Virus record (IMG/VR): IMGVR_UViG_3300021963_000132 | Coordinates: 1 to 62,418 of that record | Origin: a virus | Reading direction: 5' to 3' (one strand) | DNA length: 62,418 bases | Shown here: piece after piece, positions 1 to 9,600 of the stretch | Layout: every line of letters begins with the position of its first letter | Numbering within the stretch: the first letter of the stretch is position 1 | Notes under the pieces: model-generated | Database searches by the model: none | Told to the model about the DNA's origin: nothing | Seen by the model: the letters and a program-made list of their open reading frames with translations, nothing else | Program-made: the position numbers and the translations under genes

Positions 1-3000
1 TGATTCACTGACCAGAATGAAGCGACCATTGAAGGGTTTCAGTATTTTTTGCGCTGGCTTAAGGTCAATACCTACCCATTGAGAATGCGACCAATCGTAT
101 TCCGACAGGTCAATATTTGTGTCAATCTGGGCACGACCAAGGTACGAGTGACGCATATTGCGCCCAGCGAGGTCCTTGGGGCGAATGAATTGTTTACGGA
201 ACGTTTCGGTTCGTGGTGGCGATTTTGCACTGCGCATTGAACGCATTGTTGATGGACCGTTGGGGTCGTCGTCGTCACGGGGAATAGCGCTCCAGTATCG
301 TTCTACGCGCCGTGCATTTTCTTTGCCAAGAAACGCCTCGAAGACCCGCTGGTTAAGAATTTGGTAACGCCCATCTCGCGTGCGTTGAACTGCCAGTGAA
401 GGATTCGCCCCATCAACACTGTTATCATAAAGATAAAACTCATCCATATCGCCACGAAGAATCGCATCAGTAGTAGTTCTACGCAGGTCGTCGGAGTATC
501 CCTGGGCTTTATATAGGGGAAGGTCCGGTCCACCGCCCTTTGCTCGAGCACGCATTCGTTTTTCAGCAACATCAACAGGCGTATAGACAAAATGACCAAT
601 TGTCGTATACCCTGCACGCTTTGCCTCGGACAATTGTTCTGTCCTTACTCCAGTTCCCGTAACAACATGGTCGCGTTGTTGCTCAATCGCCTGTCTGCGT
701 CCATACCTTGTCCACTGAGTGGACCAACGATGGATTTCCAAGGCGCCCTTGCCACCATCCCATCGTGGGTGACCCTTTTTAATTTCATCTGGGTCAATAT
801 CGGGAATTTCATCTGGTGTTGGGACACCAATGAATACACCAGACTGACGCATGCGAGACTTCCCTGAACCGGTTGTACCACCCAAGAACCAAAGAGTGGG
901 CCTATCTGGGTCCATGTTTTTGCGTTTTGCACGTCCGAAGACTGCATCAAGAATCTGTTGACCGAGGCGTGTATCGGGGTCGTTGCTAACACGTGCCCGT
1001 GCTGCACTATCCGAGGCAGAGCGCATTGATTGAATGGTTGCACCAAATGCTGCGTCAACTTTATCCGGGGACATGCGAACAAGCACTTCCAATGGAGCGT
1101 CTTCTAGATAATCGGGGTGCTCGTCGTACCAGTCAATGGCCTCTTTCATTCGTGCACTTCTCATGCCCAGCAATCGGTCACCGAGTGCCTCTAGCCGCTC
1201 TGCCGACAAACTGCTACGACCGCCGCGGCCACGGTCATTACCAAAACGGGTGACGAATTCATTGACGCTTATGCCGAAGACATCAGCCATATTTTGTATT
1301 GATACATTGTCAACGGTAGCGCGGACGGCATAATTGTCATCTGTATATGCAGCAAAAGACTCTGCAAACCATTCGACGCGAGCAGTTTCTGCATACTCAC
1401 TTATTTTGCGTGCCGATGCACGTTCTTGCTTGGTTCCCCAACCGATACGCCGGTATTCGGGCTCAAATGCTCCACCCTCGAAGTCGGTCACATTGCGCGT
1501 TCCACGCTTGAGGTTCTCATGCATTTCGGCGAGCGTTTCAACATAGTGCTCTAGTGAACGAGGATTTTGTTTTGCGGCCATCACCTCCCAGGCGTGAGCC
1601 AGTTCGTGTCGCAACATCTGGTCAACGTCGATATTGCGAAACTCAAAACCACGTGCTCGTGCTGCATCCCCAAAATTTCCTGGATTTGGTATGGCTTCTG
1701 TATTGAACGCAATAAAACCGCTCGACGCATAGCCACCCATAACAAAGTTCCATGCCTCTGGCCCACCGCCACTGATGCCTAGCAGACCCATTCCTTCAAT
1801 ATCTGGCTGAAAATCAGTGACCACAATTGGTGGCATACCGAATTGGCGAAGTGCTGCGGCTACTCCTGGAGTATTCCCAACCTCATCTTGGAGCATAGTT
1901 CGAAGAACTTGAGCAGCCTCAAAGTTCGGCTCAGCATCAGCGATTCGTTTGATTAGGCGGCGCGCATAGTTGCGAGTATATGGATTAGCGCGAAGTGTTT
2001 CTTCTAATTCCTCGAGAGAGGTTGGTACCATCTGAGCGACAAGTTCTTTAAGGTCGGAGTATCCATAGAACTCATACTCGTCAGTTACCTCATCAATATT
2101 ACGCAAAACACCTGATACTTCTTTCCTCGCTTTTTTGCGCGATGTTGATGAAATATCCTCGCCAGTTGCTGCTTCCGTCGGAAGACCTCCCGATTGTCCC
2201 TCTTCCATTTGCTCTTTGCGTTTTTGCGTAGTTGGTTTTGGTTTTCGCAGACCGCCAAAGATGCTTCGCATGCTCTGTAGGGTTTCATTATCCCGTTCAT
2301 TTGTATCGCGTTGTGGTGCAATTGACTCTGGAACAATTCCAGCAATACGAGAGAATGTCTCAGGGTCAATTTCTCCCACTCCAGCGGTGCCGTATCGTCT
2401 ACGGTTATCCTCATTGGCAAGAGCGGTTCCCTCGAAGAGTTTGCTAATGCGCCGACCCGCTCCTTCTGGAACTATGAATTTGGGGATTACAGGACGCTCT
2501 AGTGGCGTACCTTCAAACACAATGCCATCTTTATCCGCATCAATGGCCCCAGTAACATCGACAAATACGAAACCATTAGGGGCGGAACGTAAACCACGGC
2601 CGATACGTTGACCAACCTTTGGCCCGAGTCTCTTTACTTCAATGCCTTCAAATGCATTTGGTGTTGACGGTCCGTGTAGGTCCTCATAGATACTTTTGGC
2701 ACGTCGCCGCTCCGCCTTGGGTTTTGCCTTGCGTATCGCATCCATGATGAATCGCTCAGAACGCTTTTTCATGTTCCTGCGCCCAAGAGCAGTTCGTCCA
2801 GTGCGATTAGAAAGGTCCGACATATTCGTGCATGGCATCCAGATTGTCCGACCCGAACGTGATATGCGGCGACTAATTCCAATACATCCAAGTTGGCGAG
2901 ACCTATCGCGCGCGGCTTCAATATCCGTAAAAACGTCTGGGTCTTCATCCCGTGGCGCGGCTGGCTGGTACGACTTTCCAACGACACCAGATACCAAACC

Positions 3001-3282
3001 ACCACCAGCAATAGTGTCAATCGCTACTACGCCACGAGAACCCAATGGCTCCCATTGTCGCTGAATATTGTTGGAACCTCGTTGTGAGCGTGTGGTTTTT
3101 GCTGGTACGAAAATTGGCGCTCTGGTTAATTGCCCAATGGGCCTAAGGGAGCGCAACTTTTCTGCACTTGCACATGGGTGCCACTTGCCGTCGTCAGTTT
3201 GATGAGCGCCCGAGCAGCCAAGTTTTTTCGCTTCTCGCAGCGCCCTCATCTTCGCCGCGGTTACTGATGTGACCGCATCCAT
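1..3282 (-). CDS. Giant polyvalent protein A, C-terminal part cut by the window: zincin metallopeptidase plus zeta-toxin-like kinase
   Basis: The frame is open from ATG 3282 to base 1, so at least 1,094 residues are present and the C terminus lies outside. Near the N terminus are Cys motifs of the type GCxGAH...W.PC (about residues 23-37) and LGCIG...WMPC. The shared tag follows, LGPKVGQRIGRGLRSAP and then an Asp loop with D248, D250 and D252. HELAH at 559-563, with a downstream AESFA segment, marks a zincin metallopeptidase. A P-loop GGTTGSGKS (801-809), followed by a region with zeta-toxin-like character (DPDEIKK, a conserved Arg/Lys stretch, VVTGTG), suggests a zeta-type kinase. Zeta toxins phosphorylate UDP-sugars; that activity is inferred here. 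Linker motifs SMRSIF, GMRSAR, SMRSAS and TMRSMR separate the parts. It is the last visible gene of the minus-strand giant series. No neighbouring antitoxin is visible. Confidence 0.85.
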   Translation of the reverse strand, partial: MDAVTSVTAAKMRALREAKKLGCSGAHQTDDGKWHPCASAEKLRSLRPIGQLTRAPIFVPAKTTRSQRGSNNIQRQWEPLGSRGVVAIDTIAGGGLVSGVVGKSYQPAAPRDEDPDVFTDIEAARDRSRQLGCIGISRRISRSGRTIWMPCTNMSDLSNRTGRTALGRRNMKKRSERFIMDAIRKAKPKAERRRAKSIYEDLHGPSTPNAFEGIEVKRLGPKVGQRIGRGLRSAPNGFVFVDVTGAIDADKDGIVFEGTPLERPVIPKFIVPEGAGRRISKLFEGTALANEDNRRRYGTAGVGEIDPETFSRIAGIVPESIAPQRDTNERDNETLQSMRSIFGGLRKPKPTTQKRKEQMEEGQSGGLPTEAATGEDISSTSRKKARKEVSGVLRNIDEVTDEYEFYGYSDLKELVAQMVPTSLEELEETLRANPYTRNYARRLIKRIADAEPNFEAAQVLRTMLQDEVGNTPGVAAALRQFGMPPIVVTDFQPDIEGMGLLGISGGGPEAWNFVMGGYASSGFIAFNTEAIPNPGNFGDAARARGFEFRNIDVDQMLRHELAHAWEVMAAKQNPRSLEHYVETLAEMHENLKRGTRNVTDFEGGAFEPEYRRIGWGTKQERASARKISEYAETARVEWFAESFAAYTDDNYAVRATVDNVSIQNMADVFGISVNEFVTRFGNDRGRGGRSSLSAERLEALGDRLLGMRSARMKEAIDWYDEHPDYLEDAPLEVLVRMSPDKVDAAFGATIQSMRSASDSAARARVSNDPDTRLGQQILDAVFGRAKRKNMDPDRPTLWFLGGTTGSGKSRMRQSGVFIGVPTPDEIPDIDPDEIKKGHPRWDGGKGALEIHRWSTQWTRYGRRQAIEQQRDHVVTGTGVRTEQLSEAKRAGYTTIGHFVYTPVDVAEKRMRARAKGGGPDLPLYKAQGYSDDLRRTTTDAILRGDMDEFYLYDNSVDGANPSLAVQRTRDGRYQILNQRVFEAFLGKENARRVERYWSAIPRDDDDPNGPSTMRSMRSAKSPPRTETFRKQFIRPKDLAGRNMRHSYLGRAQIDTNIDLSEYDWSHSQWVGIDLKPAQKILKPFNGRFILVSES

Positions 3283-3289
3283 ATTTTTC

Positions 3290-3628
3290 CTATCTGGAAG
3301 ACAAGTGAACTTCGATGTCGTCTTCAGAAACACCGTCTAGGCGAAGAGCAACCGCAGTTGCCTCACTTGGGTCTAGTGGGTATCTGGCCATCCATAGGGA
3401 TGCCTCCTCAAACTCGACCTCAAATGCCTTCATGGCCTCATCTTGACGCGCAATTGCAGAGCGAACAACTTCTTCTCCTGTCTGAACGCCATCCCATTCT
3501 TCGCCAGTAATCATTTCCACTAATTGTCGACGCTTTTTGGGCATTGAAGAAAATGGTGGGTAATTCATTAAGGCACTCAGAAGGTCGTGTTGTTCCATAA
3601 AGCGCTTTTGGTCATCTGTCAGTTCCAT
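3290..3628 (-). CDS. Hypothetical 112-residue acidic protein between two giants
   Basis: The ATG at 3628 has GAGG seven bases upstream, a usable ribosome site. The product is acidic and helical-looking. It begins with a DDQKRFMEQHDLLSALM segment, and later residues (around 60-100) resemble a small globular helical protein with no Cys pairs or membrane segment. It sits 7 bases downstream of giant B and 7 bases upstream of giant A, so it is co-transcribed with them. I do not recognise the family. A chaperone or small partner for the adjacent giants is possible from position alone, and nothing in the sequence proves it. Confidence 0.8.
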   Translation of the reverse strand: MELTDDQKRFMEQHDLLSALMNYPPFSSMPKKRRQLVEMITGEEWDGVQTGEEVVRSAIARQDEAMKAFEVEFEEASLWMARYPLDPSEATAVALRLDGVSEDDIEVHLSSR

Positions 3629-3635
3629 ATGTACC

Positions 3636-6600
3636 TCAGTCTACTCTTTCGCCAGCATGTAGTTTGGCAACCATATCGGCGCTCAGTGGCACGCCATCTA
3701 TGACCGCCTTTTCAACTGCACGAGTCATTTCCAGACCACCAACTCCACCGTATGTAATTACCGCACCACGGTTAAACACAAGCATAACTCCATTGTTCGC
3801 ACGAATTGCGTCGTATCCATAAAGTGGTGCGAGAAGATTCCTTAGCACCCCACGGGTGGAGCCACGGGCAAAGTAATCAAGGGCAGCCAATGCACGCTTG
3901 CGGTCCTCTGGGTTTTTTGCATTGCGGACAGCATTGACCAACTCCATGATTGTTTTCCCACCACGTGTTTGCCATGCTGGGTCATCTGGTTGGTATTTTG
4001 CGTAAATGTTTTCCTCGATGAGTTCGAGAAGTCTCTTGAGTGCATCGCCTTCAGTTTTTTGCGCAAATCGTTCGGGAAGGTCTGGGCTAGAAAACGCCAA
4101 GTTAATGCCACCAGAAACATCTGCCAATTCATCTTGAAGTGTCTCCAACTCCCTCAACGTAATTACTTTTGCATCAGGTGCCAATGTCGCTACGGCTCCA
4201 CCTGGCCCAGGAATTGTATTTTTGAGCCGTTTTCCAGTCGCCGGGTCCGTTTGATTGTCAGCCGTAATATAACCTTCCCAGTTTGTTACAGCGGCGCGGG
4301 TGTCGCGTCCATCCTCCATAACAATGGCCCAGTACTCGCCGACACCCTGTGCCGAACCGCCTTTACCAGGTGTCACGCGACGTTCGCTGCTGTCGTCCAT
4401 GAAGTCCTCAGCGAATGTCTTTCCGCCGAATCCACGCCTAATAACACGTGCCCCTGGAACCTTTGACAGTTCAGTTAGTTCATCAAGCGTCACAACCGTT
4501 GGGCGGTGATTCAAATCAAGCACATTAAGAATTTGTGCAAGAATTGGGTCGTCGCCAGGGTTGAGACCCTTTTGCTTTTTCTTAATTTTTGCAGCCTCTT
4601 TCGTGTCTGCCTCTGCAAACAACTTACGGAGTTCCGAAAGTAGTTTGATTCCTTCTGGTGTGGTGGCCGAATCCTCGCCGGAGAAGACGCTCTTGCGCGT
4701 GGCGAGCGTCTTATTGGCAGAATCAACCGCACCATTGGCGTCATTACGTCCAGAAGCCAGTAGGCCCAAACGCGAGGCTTTATAACGAGCGAGGATGCGT
4801 AGTTCTTTCTTCGTCTTCTCCCGCGTGCCACTGGTTACCGTACCGCCAGTTCCCGTCTTTAGCGCCGTGAGGCGTCGAGCGGCATCACGCTTACGGTCAT
4901 TGCGGGCGTTGTAGCGCCTGACCCATTGACTTGGGTCGGGGATGATTGTCCTAGCCCAGAAAGAAGAGCCCTTGCGCTTGCTGCCAGTTTTTTCAGATAT
5001 ATCAGCAACATGGAACCCCATTCTGCGCAATGAAGAACTATCGGCATCTAGTTGTTCTTCGGAAACATCACCAAGAACATCAAAATCCTTTCCTTTACCG
5101 CGCAAGCGACCATCCCGGAGTTCGACCTTGTCTTTCCATTTCCACGTATTCCCAACATCGGCGAAAATTTGTTTGTCCAACTCGCCTGACCTGAAACGCT
5201 TAACTAGTTCCTTGTATTCCTTTTTCTTTTTGCTGACTGTACCTCGTTTGGTCCGTGGGACATCTGGAACATTGGCTGCTCCGCTTTCCATCCAGTCGTC
5301 AAACATTGCGTCAAGTGTTGCTCGTGACCCGATTATTCCATCTGGCTCAAACAATTCCTTCCTGTACGTTGAAGGCAGTTGTTCTGGAATGTACCGCATG
5401 GCGTCGCCGCCGTCAGCATTAGTTGAATTATTGTCGTTGCCCGCGAGTCGTCCCTTCGCAATGGTGGATAGTGCTGCCGCATCATCGAGGAATTGACGAT
5501 AAGCAATAGCAACTTTTTCGCGCTGAGTTTTTTTCGCAGCAAGAGAACGTTTGTTTTTTTCTACGTCAGTTCCCTGGGCAATTGCTTTGTTAAGGGCATC
5601 AATATCCTTGTCCAAATCGTCTAGGCGCGAGTTGTAGAGTTTGCGTACGCTAACGATTCTGGTCGCCAAGGTATCGGCGCCTTCTTTCGTGAGACCCAAA
5701 GTCATTTCACCAGTCTCTGGGTCACGAACTCCGGTAACCAATGAGTACTTTTGAAGTTTGGCGAATTTTTTTGCCTTACGCCCTTCAGCAGTGACTTCCT
5801 TTTGAACAGTCGCTCCATCGAGGGCAAGTCGTGGCGCCATGCTGTCACCAAAGATACCAACATCTCGATTTATTCCACCAGCAGACTCAAAAGCACCAAC
5901 TGCGTAGTTGTCGATATTGGCTACGTTCCCATTCGCATCAAATTCCACAGATAGCGAACCACCACTGAGGCGACGAATTGCAGCATCTTCGAGTTTCGCT
6001 ATACGAGAAATGGCCTCTTTACGCTGCTCGTCAGAAAGACTATCCCAGATTTCTCCATCAGAATCATCAATCTTTGTGTGTCCTGGGATAATCGCAATTC
6101 CGCTACGCATGCTTGTACCACGCTCGATGGTGGCAATACGCTGACGCTCCGACACGCTCCCACGAGAAACACCACGCGATGAGCGAAGTCCACCAGCAGG
6201 TTTGTTGGGTGTATCTATGCGTTCGTTAGGTGCCATGACGGAGAAGCGACCACGTCCCCGCAGTTCCCGCATCGCTCCGTCTGACAGTTCATATCCGTTG
6301 CGTCTAAGAATGCCGAGCAGGGCGTCTCTATCAACATTGAATTGTTCTGTTTTCCCGTTTTTGAAAACAACAGTAACGGTTCTTTGCTGAGGGTCGTAAT
6401 AGGCTCCACGCATTGTTGCGGTGTTTTCCTTGACCCGCTCGAGGACCGCTGCTCGGGGAGTTGGTCTGCTGCTGCGACTAGAGGGGCCGCGCGAGGAACG
6501 TGTGCTGGGACCCCCGTCGGTACCCATGCCTTCACCAAAATATGATTCCAACGCAGAATTGCGCATTCGCATAAATTCGTCGAGTTCTTCAGCAGAAGGC

Positions 6601-9600
6601 ATTGACAGTCTCGTGCCTTGAGCCTCTAGCATCGCAGATGTCCAGATATTGCCATCTGCGTCAGCACTCTCCATCTCTTCCAAGACACCTTGCAAGTCGG
6701 AAACATTTCCTCCAGGAAGATTGTCTGGGTCACTCATCCACTTGTCAACAGCCCTCTTCGCGCGAGCAAAGTCATCACGATTCATGACAATCATGTCATT
6801 CCCAGCGGCTGCATTTGCAAGTGCCGCATATAGGTCTGCTATGCCGCGGTAGTCGTCATCGCTGAAATTTTCAGCCGTACGATTGATTAGCCAGACAGCC
6901 TGGTCCAGGGCGCCATATTCAAGTATGGTCATGTCCCCTGCAATTTCATCATCACGAAGACCTGGTTCATCGGAACGTGGGCGTGCCGAACGTGCGGATG
7001 GCATTGAGAGTCTGGTTCCCTCTGCCTCAAGCATTGCTGATGTCCAGATATTGCCATCTGCGTCGGCAATCTCCATCTCATCTAGAACGCCCTGCAAATC
7101 AGAGACAAATCCACCAGGGAGATTGTCTGGATTATTCATCCAGTTGTCAACAGCCCTCTTTGCATTAGCAAAATCACCACGACTCATGACAATCATGTCG
7201 TTCGCAGCAATTGCGTTCTGAATTGCATCGCGTAGTGCCGCTACGGCCGGTGAGTTATCATCGCGCTGCAATAGGCGCACTGCATCATCAAGGGCGTCGT
7301 ACTCACCGATAGTCAAGTCACCGGCAATCTCGTTACTACGAAGACCTGGTTCATCGGAACGTGGGCGTGCCGAACGTGCGCTGCGGAAATTATTCGTATT
7401 TGCTCCCCGACGGCGACGCTTCCCACCGGGCGGCACATCTTCGGGGTCGCGGTCAAAACCATCATCACCAATCAGGTCTTCAAAATCGCGTTCGGCCCGG
7501 ATTGGGTCCCTTTCGTTGTCGCCACCGCGACGTGAACGCTGACTCCGGCTTGATTCTGGAGCCACATCCCGGACAAGGCGGCCAGTCCTCTTGTCACGCC
7601 ACCTACCCTTACTGTCCAAGTACAGATTAGGGTCAACTGCCATTCCTTGGCGAATTTCTTCTTCTAGTTCTGCTGAATCATCCTCTGGGTCATCAAAACC
7701 GGCGGCGATGGCGGCATCGCTGCGACGCGAACGTGTCGTGGGCGTATCGTTGCCACGCTTGAACGAGAAGATAGACAAACCACGCTTCCCTGGGGCCGCT
7801 GCCAATTTTTCTCCGCCAGGGGTAATCTTTGTGCCAGCAACATTGACACGAGCCTCGGGCGTATATTGAGAAAAGTCATCTGCGTACTTCTTCGCCATTT
7901 TCTGACGAGCGGCCAATGTGTCAATGAATGTTTTGCGCATTGCCGCTGGGACGCCAGAGTTGGCCATTTCCTTATCAATAGCGACCAAGTCGAGACCTTC
8001 AACTCTGCGCATTGATGTTACGAAATCGTCATTAGAAACATTCCCGTAGAGGTACTTGGATTGAGCGCTTTGGCTATAAATCATTGTTGCTGGCTCAATC
8101 CATGGGTCGTTTGGATTGAAGGATGGCTTGTCACCTCCGCGTGCGCGGTATAGCCCACCACCGCCAGTATCGAGACGAATAGCGGCACCGGTTCTTGCAT
8201 CCCACTTGGTGTTCTCCCCACCTCCGAATACGTCCCAATTGGAGAGTGCCATATCGATGCCCATGTCAAGTTTTGCAACTGCACGCTGCCGTGCATCTGG
8301 GCGGCCAAGCGTCTCTAGGCCATCTATGCCCTCACTGATAATGTGAGGCTTGCCCTTACCATCAACGATTACGGCGACGTTTGGAGCATGAGCGCCAGCA
8401 GCACGGTAGACAGCAGCAACGGCCGCTTCGTTATAGGCATGATTTGGCGTTGGGGTAGGCTTTACGAAGAACTTACGTCCTGTCTTATCGTCCCTGTACC
8501 ACTGGCCACCGTTGGACCCAAGTGGGCCACTAATGCGTGTCATTCCGTCTAGGTCCTTGAAAGACGGCAATGGACCATTGCCAATTACAGGACCGGTGTA
8601 TGCCGAGCGCATGCTCTGGGGATTATCGTATCCGAAGAAATCCCTGACCTCTTTGGGCGTAATTACTCGACCATCAGCGAGATAGACGAATCCATCGCCA
8701 CGTGCTTCATTCGGTCCAGGACTGCGATATGGCCCCCGGACGTAATCGTCGGCAGTAGACCCAGTGCCACGATATGGCCCCTGGTTGAACCACTCTTTAT
8801 GCCCACGTAGTACGCTGAAATCTACGTCATCAAGAGTCTCAACGGCACTAACAAAATTGCCTGCCGGTACAAAGGACGCACGACGACTACGCGAAGAATC
8901 GTCAGGGCGCATGGATGGGGACATATGCTCAATTCGGTCCCAGAACGATTCAGCCATCTCCATCGCCAACAAGTCCAGCATTGTTTCATCAATATCAGAA
9001 CCCATTTCGTCACGAAGTGCCTGTCGAGCATTTAGGAAGTCTTGTGTTCGTGCTGCTGGGAAATCGACGTCCTCGAAGATATCGGCGATTTCTGCATGGT
9101 CATCGTTGTTGACATCAAAGACTTCCGCGCCAGGGTAGACGTCAAGTGGACGCTTCGACTTGCTATTGAAGTCAATCAACCGCGACGTAGCCCTAAGTAC
9201 CGTATCACGCCGGTCTCTGCGACTGCTACGCGAAGAGGGTTGACCAGGAAGTCGTCCAATTCGGTCCCAGAATGATGCAGTCATCTCCATCGCCATGTCG
9301 TCTATGCCCGCCATGTAGATATCGGAACCCGGCCCCTCAATCATCGGGTGGTTCTCAAGAAGTGCCTGTCGAGCATTTAGGAAGTCTTGTGTTCGTGCTG
9401 CTGGGAAATCAGCATCACTAAATTCTTCGTAAATTGCGGCATGGTCATCATTATCCGGGTCAAATACTTCAGCACCGGGGAAAACATCTAGTGGGTTCCT
9501 TGACCTAGTGTTGAAGTCGGCCAACTTCGACATAGCGCTACGACCGCTACGCTGACTTGGCCTTGCTCCACCCTTGCGTCGGCGCCAGGTTCCGTCCCTG

